Origin: JBLIKP01 sp047635375
GTDB lineage: Bacteria; Bacteroidota; Bacteroidia; Sphingobacteriales; Sphingobacteriaceae
Direction: 5' to 3'
NCBI GenBank assembly: GCA_047635375.1
Contig: JBLIKP010000029.1
Coordinates: forward strand, 1-24,852
DNA: 24,852 bases
In this document: one piece after another, positions 9,201-16,250 of the stretch
How positions within the stretch are numbered: the first letter of the stretch is position 1
How the letters are laid out: the number at the start of each line of letters is the position of its first letter
Program-made: the position numbers and the translations under genes
Notes under the pieces: model-generated
Database searches by the model: none
What the model was told of the DNA's origin: nothing
The model's input: only the letters and a program-made list of their open reading frames with translations

Positions 9201-10100
9201 TATTTTGGCGATGGAAATTCCTCTACTGATTTCGAGCCAACACATCAATACGAAGCAAGCGGTGTTTATACCGTATCACTTGTAGTGAAAAACAACTCAG
9301 TATGTTCAGACTCAGTAGTTAAGGAAGATTTAATGAAAATTTGTGCAATTGGCAAAATTGAAACCATAACAGCTGAAGAAACTGTAATATGCGGTAATAA
9401 ATCGGCGGTGCTTACTACCACAGGTGTTTTCGGAAACATCTCTTGGGAAGAAAGTCTTGATGGAATTGAATGGACCGTTATTAGCGGTGCAGATTCCACA
9501 ACTTTAAAGCAGCCAATTGTGGGTACGAAATTTTTCAGAGTAATCACTTCTGATCTGCCTTGCGCATCTGACACATCAGAGGTAATTGAAATCAATCAAT
9601 ATGAGCTTCCCTTAGTTGAGTTTGCATCAAGTAAAACAGAAGTTGCCGAAGGTGAATTCTTGTTTTTCACGAATGATAGTGAGGAAGAATTCGATTACTT
9701 ATGGAAATTTGGTGATGGTGGTGAAAGTGAAGAATATGAGCCTGGTTACATTTATAATAAAGCAGGGGTTTATTCAGTTACACTTTCAGCATCAAGCGAA
9801 AATTGTACAAATCAAATAACCAAAACAGATTTAATTACCGTTACAGGTATAAGCTCATCGGTATTTTACTCAAACGGTCCTTCGTTGAATGTCTACCCTA
9901 ATCCGAACAACGGAACTTTTACAATAGATTTTCCAGAGGGCATTAAGATTAATAATGCTCAATTAATTTCTATAGATGGTAAGGTGATTTTTGACTTTCC
10001 ATCCCTTAAAAAAGAAGTTAACACCCCAGGTCCTGGGGTATATTTCTTAAGAATTAACAGTAATTTTGGGACATCAATTAATAAAATTATAACTCAATAA
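6237..10100 (+). CDS. Large secreted multidomain metalloprotease, T9SS type A cargo (copy 2, tandem paralogue)
   Basis: 1287 residues, with the same module order as the gene before it: signal peptide ending near 'SAFSQ', the shared N-terminal domain, IPT/TIG ('NAGTGSILTITGTDFG'), a protease region with HEIGHQHQLGH at 443-453 and a Met a few residues later ('KIMNFSLSRG'), PKD, MAM-like, PKD, then Ig-like and PKD modules alternating, and a type A sorting domain ('YPNPNNG', ending 'GVYFLRI'). Similarity to copy 1 runs the full length, with many substitutions and a few small indels, so this is an old tandem duplication that has diverged at the protein level. It carries the same Gln in place of the metzincin glycine, so the variant predates the duplication. 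Its own terminators flank it. The duplicates may differ in substrate specificity (inference). Confidence 0.85.
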   Translation: MKNYLLILFLTVTALNSAFSQTMLYPVSLNERIETSSIIIEGKVLSKESITTIDKRNIYTINTIEINGFLKNSNFSRPTIQVLTQGGQVGDFIQEIHPSLQLEIGEMGTFFLFQPEYKVNVLNEKKYHHVFADQQGFVKYDDYFNHGMDIFNVYKDIDKDFITQVLNHTGGNLERKSDIGKYLPENKVNKTSALAITSFSPRNINAGTGSILTITGTDFGAVEGNVLFLDANTGGQGTLTNATAPESWTNTKIEVIVPTRAGADDFAGKGYFIVKTATGQEITSPGDSFNVRFNISNYSGNLPHLSDVSQQGGYLMLPSEGTDNNGVDFAGHSKAFASYKRALQSWRCNTLVNFEIGDATPSNSRGMDAENIIAFDNDAAPLNSGVLGIAATYPSPVACNTGITKINELDMIFRRNGTGGITWTFGPEKNSSQTSDFESVAVHEIGHQHQLGHIINPDKIMNFSLSRGTQYRILDPQINIDAGLFVLEKSTNILCQPMTIIDEDICALFPPTALFTSDKIIGCGPTTINFTSTSLGSPSTFTWDFGDGSPVSNDQNPSHSYSSLANYNVTLTVSNEIGSDSKTINNYIIITEAQTLPFFEDFETNEFPLNGISRTLTILERDTIWERSAIASSFGNGTGSAVLANDETVFPVESNSLLTPPFDFSNVQNPKISFDVAYEQFYNDPTNRLTLFYSIDCGATYVELSYKKGTGDLATSQGIPQDYAGAGGNWKPFVPEATEWRSDTLSISELAGKNGVIIKFQRDQDGSDGVSNSLYIDNISVRDDLPIPTALFTSENQAPCINDSVEFLNESIFGTSYEWIFEDGSPATSELMNPKAVFLSIGSKKVTLITANSTGSDTVVMEAFIEVQGSSFIGEISYATQDICTGKEIVITLDSAVGAMLWEESLDGIIFQAIEGKTKKSLSYIPQDTVFIRAIAGNEFCGSDTSNIIQLNAIPTPTADFEPSFNPASTIAEITFSNTGALENTYKWYFGDGNSSTDFEPTHQYEASGVYTVSLVVKNNSVCSDSVVKEDLMKICAIGKIETITAEETVICGNKSAVLTTTGVFGNISWEESLDGIEWTVISGADSTTLKQPIVGTKFFRVITSDLPCASDTSEVIEINQYELPLVEFASSKTEVAEGEFLFFTNDSEEEFDYLWKFGDGGESEEYEPGYIYNKAGVYSVTLSASSENCTNQITKTDLITVTGISSSVFYSNGPSLNVYPNPNNGTFTIDFPEGIKINNAQLISIDGKVIFDFPSLKKEVNTPGPGVYFLRINSNFGTSINKIITQ

Positions 10101-10114
10101 CAAATAAAAAATTT

Positions 10115-10180
10115 TGAGGCACTAAGTAACATAGTTAAGCCTCAGCAAAAAAGGCAAGGGCTAATCCCCTTGCTTTTTTT
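10115..10180 (+). terminator. Tandem hairpins/terminator after the second metalloprotease
   Basis: A first inverted repeat TGAGGC/GCCTCA (10115-10120 with 10139-10144) is followed at once by a classical terminator: A tract, GCAAGGG/CCCTTGC stem (10154-10160 with 10167-10173), then seven T (10174-10180). The second hairpin is the likely terminator; the first may stabilise the 3' end. Confidence 0.85.
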
Positions 10181-10222
10181 GTTCAAATTGATTTGTACAT
10201 TGTTAAATAAAAAACAACATTT

Positions 10223-10771
10223 ATGTTAAAGAAGATACTATTAGGATTATTAATCTTGGTGTTAATTTTGGCAGGTTGGTTGGCCTATACATTTTTAACC
10301 ACAAAAAATCATTCTCCAGTGGCGGTAGCCTCTTATTCGGATTCAACACTTTCTATAAAAGTTGATTATTGTCAACCTTTTAAAAAAGGAAGATTAATTT
10401 TTGGAACCGAAGAAAATGAGGCGCTTCAACCCTATGGATCCTATTGGAGAATAGGCGCAAATGAAGCCACTCAAATTACATTTTCATCGGATATTATTTT
10501 TTGTGGGGAGCCTCTTGAAGCTGGAGCATACTGGCTTTATGCCTTTCCTGGTGAAGAATTTTGGGAAATTGGATTAAACAGCGAGCTGGGGAAATGGGGA
10601 GCATTTCCACCTGAACCAGAAAATGATGTGCTACGTGTAAAAGTAAAATCCGAACAACTTACCCCAATTTCTGAGCAGCTTACAATAGATTTTAGAAATA
10701 AGGGTAAAATGATTTACCTTCAAATTAAATGGGACAATGTTATGGTTCCTATTCCAATATTAAAAAACTAA
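10223..10771 (+). CDS. DUF2911 family protein with N-terminal membrane anchor
   Basis: 182 residues. A single hydrophobic segment (about 4-26) suggests a periplasm- or membrane-facing protein. The rest matches the DUF2911 family: 'SPVAVASYSDSTLSIKVDY', 'KKGRLIFG', 'YGSYWRIGANEATQITFS', 'EPLEAGAYWLYAFPG' and a late 'VKVKSEQL' strand. DUF2911 proteins are common in Bacteroidota and have no assigned biochemical function that I can state. The gene stands alone between the terminators ending at 10180 and 10800, so it is probably monocistronic. The family call is firm; function unknown. Confidence 0.85.
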   Translation: MLKKILLGLLILVLILAGWLAYTFLTTKNHSPVAVASYSDSTLSIKVDYCQPFKKGRLIFGTEENEALQPYGSYWRIGANEATQITFSSDIIFCGEPLEAGAYWLYAFPGEEFWEIGLNSELGKWGAFPPEPENDVLRVKVKSEQLTPISEQLTIDFRNKGKMIYLQIKWDNVMVPIPILKN

Positions 10772-10778
10772 AAAACAG

Positions 10779-10807
10779 CACCCCGTTCTTAAGCGGGGTG
10801 TTTTTTT
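10779..10807 (+). terminator. Intrinsic terminator after the DUF2911 gene
   Basis: CACCCCG (10779-10785) pairs with CGGGGTG (10794-10800) around an 8-nt loop containing CTTAAG, followed by seven T (10801-10807) that run straight into the ATG of the next gene. An A run (10771-10775) precedes the stem, so it could work in both directions. Confidence 0.85.
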
Positions 10808-11101
10808 ATGAGCACTTCAATTACATCCCTTATTGCTAAAGACCTTAGAATTGAAATTAATCACGGATTAACCCATGATGATGAAATCCTTATAGAATTA
10901 AGCGTAATTGTCACTTATCTATTGGAAAAAGACCCTGAAAGGCTTTTTCAGGGATTATACAGAATGGATGTGGATGAAATAAAAATAAAAAAAGCCTTTT
11001 CCCAATATTCTGGAGAAAGGCTTGTAGAGAAAATCTCTATTTTAATTATTGAAAGGCAGAAGCTTAAAATTTATTGGAGAGAAAAAATGAAGGGCGTTTA
11101 A
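10808..11101 (+). CDS. Small conserved-looking protein of unknown function
   Basis: 97 residues, charged and predicted helical, with no signal peptide or membrane segment. Stretches such as 'GLTHDDEILIELSVIV' and 'LLEKDPERLFQGLYRMDVDE' look like a constrained cytosolic domain rather than a chance frame. I recognise no named family. Its ATG directly follows the T tract of the preceding terminator, so there is no room for a separate leader or promoter between them. It either relies on read-through or on an internal start, or the terminator regulates it. The GGGGTG of the hairpin's 3' arm lies 7 nt before the ATG and could act as a Shine-Dalgarno-like site only if the hairpin is open. Its stop overlaps that of convergent recQ by 4 nt (TTAA). 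Confidence 0.7.
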   Translation: MSTSITSLIAKDLRIEINHGLTHDDEILIELSVIVTYLLEKDPERLFQGLYRMDVDEIKIKKAFSQYSGERLVEKISILIIERQKLKIYWREKMKGV

Positions 11102-13296
11102 TTCCCCATTTCACTCATGAATTTTAAACGCATCAATTGAATTTCTTCAATTGAATATTCATCCTCACCTAGCTCATTATGAGCTTGTTCTAAAGAATCA
11201 GAAACGGCAGTTCTAAAATAATCATAAACCTCATCTTGACGGTCGTAATCAAGTAATTCGTCAATGTAGTAATCCAGGTTTAATTTTGTTCCTGAAGAAA
11301 CAATAGCTTCCATTTCTCTGATTACATCCTCAAGTACCAAGCCTTTTGCTCTAGCAATATCCTCTACAGAAACCCTCTTGTCAATATTTTGGATAATATA
11401 AACCTTAAGCCCTGATTTATTCACGGTGCTTTTCACCACAAAATCGGCAGGACGATCAATGTTATTTTCTTCTACGTAGTCCTTGATTAAATTTAAAAAG
11501 GGTTTCCCATAACGTAATGCCTTTCCAGTGCCTACCCCGGAAATTTGCTTTAGTTCATTCGGTGTAATTGGATAAACCGTACTCATTTCTTCAAGACTAG
11601 GATCTTGAAAAATCACGAAAGGAGGTAAGTTTTTCTCCTTTGCTAATTTCTTCCTCAGGTCTTTTAATATCCCAAAAAGCACAGGATCAAGCGCATCACC
11701 GCTAACATTCCTAGGCTGCCCATCAGGACTTCCAACATCGGAGTAATCGTTATTCATTGTAAATTGAATATCGAATGGTTTTTTGATGTAATCCTTACCT
11801 TTTTTGGTAAGATGAAGAACACCAAAATTCTCAATTTCTTTAGACATAAACCCGAACAATAGCCCTTGCCTAATCACTGACTCCCAACGAAGTTGTTCTT
11901 TATCTTTTCCTTGTCCGAAAAGGTCAATTTCGTGGAATTTGTAGGACTTAATAAGTTTATTTGCCTCACCTAACAACATTCTAAGAACATCCTTGGTATC
12001 AAATTTCTGATCTACGGCCTCTACAGTTTTAATAGCTAAAAGCAAGTCCTCCTGACCTTCAAATTTTTCATGATTCGAGCTGCAATTATCACACATCTCG
12101 TTGCACCCTTTAGAATCAAACGTTTCACCGAAATAATGTAAAATTTGTTTCCTTCGGCACACCGTAGATTCGGCATAGTCGACTACTTCATGTAGTAACT
12201 GCATTCCAATTTCTCTTTCTGAAACAGGTTTATCCTTAAGGAATTTTGAAAGCTTTAGAATATCTTGCTCGGCATAAAAGGCTATACAATTACCTTCTCC
12301 TCCATCCCTTCCAGCTCTACCAGTTTCCTGATAATAACTTTCTAGGGATTTAGGCATATCGTGATGAATTACGAAACGTACATCGGGCTTATCAATTCCC
12401 ATACCAAAAGCGATGGTTGCCACAATCACATCCACATCCTCCATTAGGAACATATCTTGGTGTTTGGCGCGTGTACCGGCGTCTAAGCCAGCATGATATG
12501 GAAGGGCCTTAATGCCGTTAACTTGAAGTGTTTTGGCTACTTCTTCTACTTTTTTTCTGCTTAAGCAATAAACAATTCCTGATTTATTGGCGTAACCGTT
12601 TATAAACTTGATTATTTCCTTTAATACATCCCGCTTTGGACGAATTTGGTAGTATAAATTTGGGCGGTTGAATGAACTTTTATATAAGGTAGCGTCCTGC
12701 ATTTGCAGGTTTTTCATAATATCCATCTGAACCTTTGGTGTAGCAGTTGCTGTTAAAGCTATTAAAGCTATATTATCACCGAGTTGGTTTATTATTGATC
12801 TAATTTTCCTGTATTCAGGTCTAAAATCATGTCCCCATTCAGAAATACAATGAGCCTCGTCTATCGCAACAAAAGAAATTTTAGCAAGCTTCAGGAACTC
12901 TATGTTTTCTTCTTTTGTTAAACTTTCTGGAGCGACATAGAGTAGTTTGGTTTGGCCGCTTAATACATCTTCTTTAACCTTCCTAGAATCACCCTTGGAT
13001 AATGAGGAATTTAAAAAATGACAAACGCTATCGTTGGTCCCATAACCACGTAATTGATCTACCTGGTTTTTCATTAGCGCAATTAACGGGCTAATAACCA
13101 GAGCTACCCCTTCCGACATTAACCCAGGAAGTTGGTAGCACATGGATTTTCCACCGCCAGTTGGCATTATCACGAATGTATCTTTATTGGCAAGTAGATT
13201 GGCGATAACCAACTCTTGTTCACCTTTAAAAGTGTCAAATCCGAAAAAATTTTGAAGGTTATCGAAAATTGACAAATTCATTTCTGGTGTTTGCAT
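11098..13296 (-). CDS. recQ: ATP-dependent DNA helicase RecQ
   Basis: 732 residues; a 3'-5' DNA helicase acting in recombination and replication-fork repair. It has the full bacterial RecQ layout: helicase core with Walker A 'MPTGGGKS' (44-51), DEAH box (146-149) followed by 'CISEWGHDFRPEY', motif III 'LTATAT', motif VI 'YYQETGRAGRDG' (about 321-332), a zinc-binding RQC subdomain with Cys380, Cys398, Cys402 and Cys405, a winged-helix region, and an HRDC domain (about 545-620). About 110 residues follow the HRDC, making it longer than E. coli RecQ; such tails are usual in Bacteroidota RecQ. Start at 13296; an internal ATG five codons later ('MNLSIFDN') is an alternative. Divergent from kdsD across 86 bp; convergent and 4-nt overlapping with the small gene before it. 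Confidence 0.96.
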   Translation of the reverse strand: MQTPEMNLSIFDNLQNFFGFDTFKGEQELVIANLLANKDTFVIMPTGGGKSMCYQLPGLMSEGVALVISPLIALMKNQVDQLRGYGTNDSVCHFLNSSLSKGDSRKVKEDVLSGQTKLLYVAPESLTKEENIEFLKLAKISFVAIDEAHCISEWGHDFRPEYRKIRSIINQLGDNIALIALTATATPKVQMDIMKNLQMQDATLYKSSFNRPNLYYQIRPKRDVLKEIIKFINGYANKSGIVYCLSRKKVEEVAKTLQVNGIKALPYHAGLDAGTRAKHQDMFLMEDVDVIVATIAFGMGIDKPDVRFVIHHDMPKSLESYYQETGRAGRDGGEGNCIAFYAEQDILKLSKFLKDKPVSEREIGMQLLHEVVDYAESTVCRRKQILHYFGETFDSKGCNEMCDNCSSNHEKFEGQEDLLLAIKTVEAVDQKFDTKDVLRMLLGEANKLIKSYKFHEIDLFGQGKDKEQLRWESVIRQGLLFGFMSKEIENFGVLHLTKKGKDYIKKPFDIQFTMNNDYSDVGSPDGQPRNVSGDALDPVLFGILKDLRKKLAKEKNLPPFVIFQDPSLEEMSTVYPITPNELKQISGVGTGKALRYGKPFLNLIKDYVEENNIDRPADFVVKSTVNKSGLKVYIIQNIDKRVSVEDIARAKGLVLEDVIREMEAIVSSGTKLNLDYYIDELLDYDRQDEVYDYFRTAVSDSLEQAHNELGEDEYSIEEIQLMRLKFMSEMGN

Positions 13297-13343
13297 AGTC
13301 GTTTTTAAATAAACGTTAGTTTTTTATTGATGCAGCAATGCGT

Positions 13344-13351
13344 TACTTTTG
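13344..13351 (+). promoter_or_regulatory. Bacteroidota-type -7 element for the kdsD-manC pair
   Basis: TACTTTTG matches TAnnTTTG and lies 31 nt before the TTG start of kdsD, in the 86-bp gap that divides it from divergent recQ. No clear -33 element at standard spacing. Confidence 0.45.
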
Positions 13352-13382
13352 CTTACATAAAATAACAAATTCTTAATAAGTA

Positions 13383-14348
13383 TTGAAATCTTCTAAAGAA
13401 ATCATTTCCATTGCCTCACAAACCCTAATGTTAGAGGCAGAAGCCATCACAAAGTTGTCGCAGAGGCTAAACGATAGTTTTGCATCCATAGTCCAACATC
13501 TATTAAACTCAAAAGGCAGGGTAATTGTTACAGGAATTGGAAAAAGCGCAATAATTGCTAATAAAATTGTGGCTACTTTAAATTCTACTGGAACACCTTC
13601 AATGTTCATGCATGCTGCCGATGCTGTTCATGGTGATCTTGGAATGATTCAAAAGAATGATTCAGTTATATGTATATCCAAATCTGGGAATACACCCGAA
13701 ATTAAGGTTTTGGTTCCATTACTTAAACAATCTGGCAATATATTAATTGCATTAGTTGGAAATACTTCATCTTATCTTGCCGAACACAGTGATTTCATCC
13801 TTGATTCTACCGTTGAAAAAGAGGCTTGTCCTAACAATTTAGCCCCTACAACAAGCACCACCGCTCAATTAGCATTGGGAGATGCTCTGGCTGTTTCCCT
13901 TTTACATTGCAGAGATTTCACAAGTGAAGATTTCGCAAGATTCCACCCCGGTGGAGCGTTAGGAAAACGATTATATTTGAAGGTATCAGATATATCACAA
14001 AACAACGAATTACCACAAGTAACTACAAATGAAAATATTAGAGGAGTTCTATTAGAGATTACTACTAAAAGATTAGGTGCGGTAGCTGTAATTGAGGGTG
14101 GAAATCTTGTAGGAATGATAACGGATGGCGATATTCGTCGGATGATGGAAAGGGAGGATGATATTGGCTTATTATCTGCCAAAGACATTATGAACCCAGA
14201 TCCTATAACTATTGAAAATGGTGAATTGGCCATTAACGCATTAGAAAAAATAAGAGAAAACAATATATCGCAAATTTTAGTCACCCAAAATGGTAAATAT
14301 GCCGGTGTAGTCCACCTGCATGATCTTCTAAGAGAAGGAATAATTTAG
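13383..14348 (+). CDS. kdsD: Arabinose-5-phosphate isomerase, KpsF/GutQ/KdsD family
   Basis: 321 residues; interconverts ribulose 5-phosphate and arabinose 5-phosphate, the first step to Kdo for lipopolysaccharide. N-terminal SIS sugar-isomerase domain (about 35-165) with 'VTGIGKSAIIANKIVATLNSTG', 'HAADAVHGDLGM', 'SKSGNTPEI' and 'EACPNNLAPTTSTTAQLALGD', then 'FARFHPGGALGKRL' and two CBS domains (about 200-320). The frame starts with TTG: an in-frame stop lies 6 nt upstream and the first ATG (13428) would remove 15 residues that align with the family's N-terminal helix. The next gene follows after 19 bp, so the two are probably co-transcribed. No kdsA, kdsB or kdsC is adjacent, so assignment to Kdo synthesis rests on family identity. 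Confidence 0.93.
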   Translation: MKSSKEIISIASQTLMLEAEAITKLSQRLNDSFASIVQHLLNSKGRVIVTGIGKSAIIANKIVATLNSTGTPSMFMHAADAVHGDLGMIQKNDSVICISKSGNTPEIKVLVPLLKQSGNILIALVGNTSSYLAEHSDFILDSTVEKEACPNNLAPTTSTTAQLALGDALAVSLLHCRDFTSEDFARFHPGGALGKRLYLKVSDISQNNELPQVTTNENIRGVLLEITTKRLGAVAVIEGGNLVGMITDGDIRRMMEREDDIGLLSAKDIMNPDPITIENGELAINALEKIRENNISQILVTQNGKYAGVVHLHDLLREGII

Positions 14349-14367
14349 CCATTAAAAAATATAAAAA

Positions 14368-15459
14368 TTGAATAAAAATAATTACGCCGTAATCATGGCA
14401 GGCGGGATTGGAAGTCGATTTTGGCCAGCTAGTCGCTCAACCATGCCAAAACAATTTCTAGACATTCTAGGAATGGGGAAAACCTTAATTCAAATTACTT
14501 ACGATCGTTTTTTAAAGATTTGTCCGCCCGAAAACATCTTTATTGTCACAAATGAAAGTTATCGACCGCTCGTTAAACAACAGTTGGAAGGTATTGACGA
14601 TATGCAGATTTTAGGCGAGCCGGTAGGCAGAAATACAGCCCCATGTGTCGCTTATGCTTGCTTCAAGATTGCAACCAAAAGCCCAGATGCAAACATTGTG
14701 GTAGCTCCGTCCGATCATTTAATTATGGAAGAGGAGAAATTCATTAAGGGTATTAACGAATCCTTGGAGTTTGCATCCACAAACGACAATCTTATAACTT
14801 TAGGAATTAAACCTACCCGACCTGATACTGGTTATGGGTACATCCAATATTTGGTGGATGAAAAAAAGCCACCAATGGATATGTTTAAGGTGAAAATATT
14901 TACAGAAAAGCCCGATCTTCAATTAGCTAAAACTTTTATTAAGAGTGGTGATTTCTTATGGAATGCTGGAATTTTCGTTTGGAATGTTCAATCAATCCTT
15001 AAAGCCTTTAAAGCTCATTTACCAGATATGAGTGACTTGTTTAGCGAAGGGAACTCGAGCTATTACACCGAAAACGAAGCCCAATTCATCAAAAAAACAT
15101 ACTCCCAATGCACTAATATTAGCATTGACTACGGAATAATGGAGAAGGCCGAAAACGTAATGGTAAAACCTGCTCAATTTGGCTGGAGTGACTTGGGTAC
15201 TTGGGGATCTTTATTCGCGATTAAGGAAAAAGACTACATGGACAACGCCGTAAATGGTGATGAAGCTATTATGTATGAATCCTCGGGATGTATGGTCAAT
15301 GTCCCAAAAGACAAGCTTGTTGTACTTCAAGGGTTAAAGGACTTTATCGTTGTGGATACTGGTGATGCCCTCTTGGTTTGCAAAAAGTCTGAGGAGCAAA
15401 AAATAAAGCAAATGGTTGCTGATGTTAAGAAGAGAAAAAATGGGGCTAAGTATATTTAA
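14368..15459 (+). CDS. manC: Mannose-1-phosphate guanylyltransferase (GDP-mannose synthesis)
   Basis: 363 residues; makes GDP-mannose from mannose 1-phosphate and GTP for exopolysaccharide, O-antigen or glycoprotein glycans. The nucleotidyltransferase signature 'MAGGIGSRFWPASRS' is at residues about 10-24, followed by 'PKQFLDILG', 'EPVGRNTAPC', 'VAPSDHLI', 'GYGYIQY', 'FTEKPD', 'FLWNAGIFVW', 'SIDYGIMEKA' and 'GWSDLGTW'. It is the short form, without the phosphomannose isomerase domain of bifunctional ManC. The start is TTG: the first ATG lies inside the GTP-binding signature and would delete the conserved first strand ('YAVI'), so it cannot be the true start. It overlaps convergent rlmB by 4 nt. 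Confidence 0.94.
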   Translation: MNKNNYAVIMAGGIGSRFWPASRSTMPKQFLDILGMGKTLIQITYDRFLKICPPENIFIVTNESYRPLVKQQLEGIDDMQILGEPVGRNTAPCVAYACFKIATKSPDANIVVAPSDHLIMEEEKFIKGINESLEFASTNDNLITLGIKPTRPDTGYGYIQYLVDEKKPPMDMFKVKIFTEKPDLQLAKTFIKSGDFLWNAGIFVWNVQSILKAFKAHLPDMSDLFSEGNSSYYTENEAQFIKKTYSQCTNISIDYGIMEKAENVMVKPAQFGWSDLGTWGSLFAIKEKDYMDNAVNGDEAIMYESSGCMVNVPKDKLVVLQGLKDFIVVDTGDALLVCKKSEEQKIKQMVADVKKRKNGAKYI

Positions 15460-15464
15460 GCCCC
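15442..15464 (-). terminator. Hairpin across the convergent manC/rlmB stop codons
   Basis: GGGGCT (15442-15447) pairs with AGCCCC (15459-15464), and the loop holds both stop codons. On the minus strand the stem is followed by CCCC-A and six T, giving a usable terminator for rlmB that lies inside the manC coding end. On the plus strand the T tract after the stem is weak. Confidence 0.55.
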
Positions 15465-16250
15465 TGCTTCTATCTCCTTTTGCCTAATCGATTCAAATAG
15501 TACAACCCCAGTGGCTACACTTACATTAAGTGAATCCAATTGCCCTGGCATAGGTATTTTCGTAATATAATCAGTCGCCTTAAGCATATCGTTTGAAAGT
15601 CCTACATCCTCTGCTCCCATCACTATGGCTATGGGCCCAGTAAGGTTTGTTTTGTAGATAGTTTCAGTAGCTTTTTCTGTACAACCCACAATGGTAAGGC
15701 CAGATTCTTTTAAAAATCTTACTGTATTATTTAGGTTAACCTCACGAACCACTGGAAGGTGATGCAACGCTCCTGCAGAAGTCTTTATCGCATCACTATT
15801 TATCCTTGCAGCCCCTCTTGTAGGAATTATTATTGCATGGCAGCCCGCACAATATGCTGATCTAGCAATTGCTCCAAAATTCCGGACATCAGTAATACCT
15901 TCTAAAATTACCACAAATGGAGACTCCCCTTTTTCGAAAGTGCTGGTAATAATCTCACCAATGTTTTGGAAAATGATTGGAGAAACAAAGGCAACCGCTC
16001 CTTGGTGAACTTTCATCGTCAAGCGATTAAGTTTTTCTTCAGGAACTTTTTGGATAACAACTTTGTGTTTATGGGCAAGTTTCAACAGTTGGCCTAAAAG
16101 GTCTCCCGTTAAATTACGCTGAATAAAAAGAGTTTCTATTTCTTTTCCTGCCTCAATGGCTTCCATCACGGCTCTTATTCCGAAAACCATTTGATTTCTA
16201 TCCTCAGTTTTAGGACGACGTGGTCCGCCAAAATTCTTACTACGTTCCAT
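15456..16250 (-). CDS. rlmB: 23S rRNA (guanosine-2'-O-)-methyltransferase RlmB, TrmH/SpoU family
   Basis: 264 residues; methylates a ribose 2'-OH in 23S rRNA using S-adenosylmethionine. N-terminal substrate-binding domain (about 20-95; 'VFGIRAVMEAIEAG', 'HQGAVAFV') followed by a SpoU trefoil-knot methyltransferase domain with motif 1 'DVRNFGAIARSA', motif 2 'IAIVMGAEDVGLS' and motif 3 'IPMPGQLDSLNVSVATGVVLFE'. The basic N-terminal tail is short. Assignment to RlmB rather than another TrmH paralogue rests on the N-terminal domain and the motif 3 wording. Its ATG abuts the stop codon of the upstream GWxTD gene with no gap, so the two are co-transcribed and probably translationally coupled. Confidence 0.9.
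   Translation of the reverse strand: MERSKNFGGPRRPKTEDRNQMVFGIRAVMEAIEAGKEIETLFIQRNLTGDLLGQLLKLAHKHKVVIQKVPEEKLNRLTMKVHQGAVAFVSPIIFQNIGEIITSTFEKGESPFVVILEGITDVRNFGAIARSAYCAGCHAIIIPTRGAARINSDAIKTSAGALHHLPVVREVNLNNTVRFLKESGLTIVGCTEKATETIYKTNLTGPIAIVMGAEDVGLSNDMLKATDYITKIPMPGQLDSLNVSVATGVVLFESIRQKEIEAGA

Noticed and set aside
10115..10180. Possible attenuator or riboswitch before the DUF2911 gene
   Set aside because: The hairpins directly follow the protease stop codon and end in a T tract, the form of a plain terminator; no aptamer-like conserved structure is visible.
14368..14397. ATG at 14395 as manC start
   Set aside because: It falls within the conserved nucleotidyltransferase signature and would remove its first beta strand; the TTG at 14368 preserves it.
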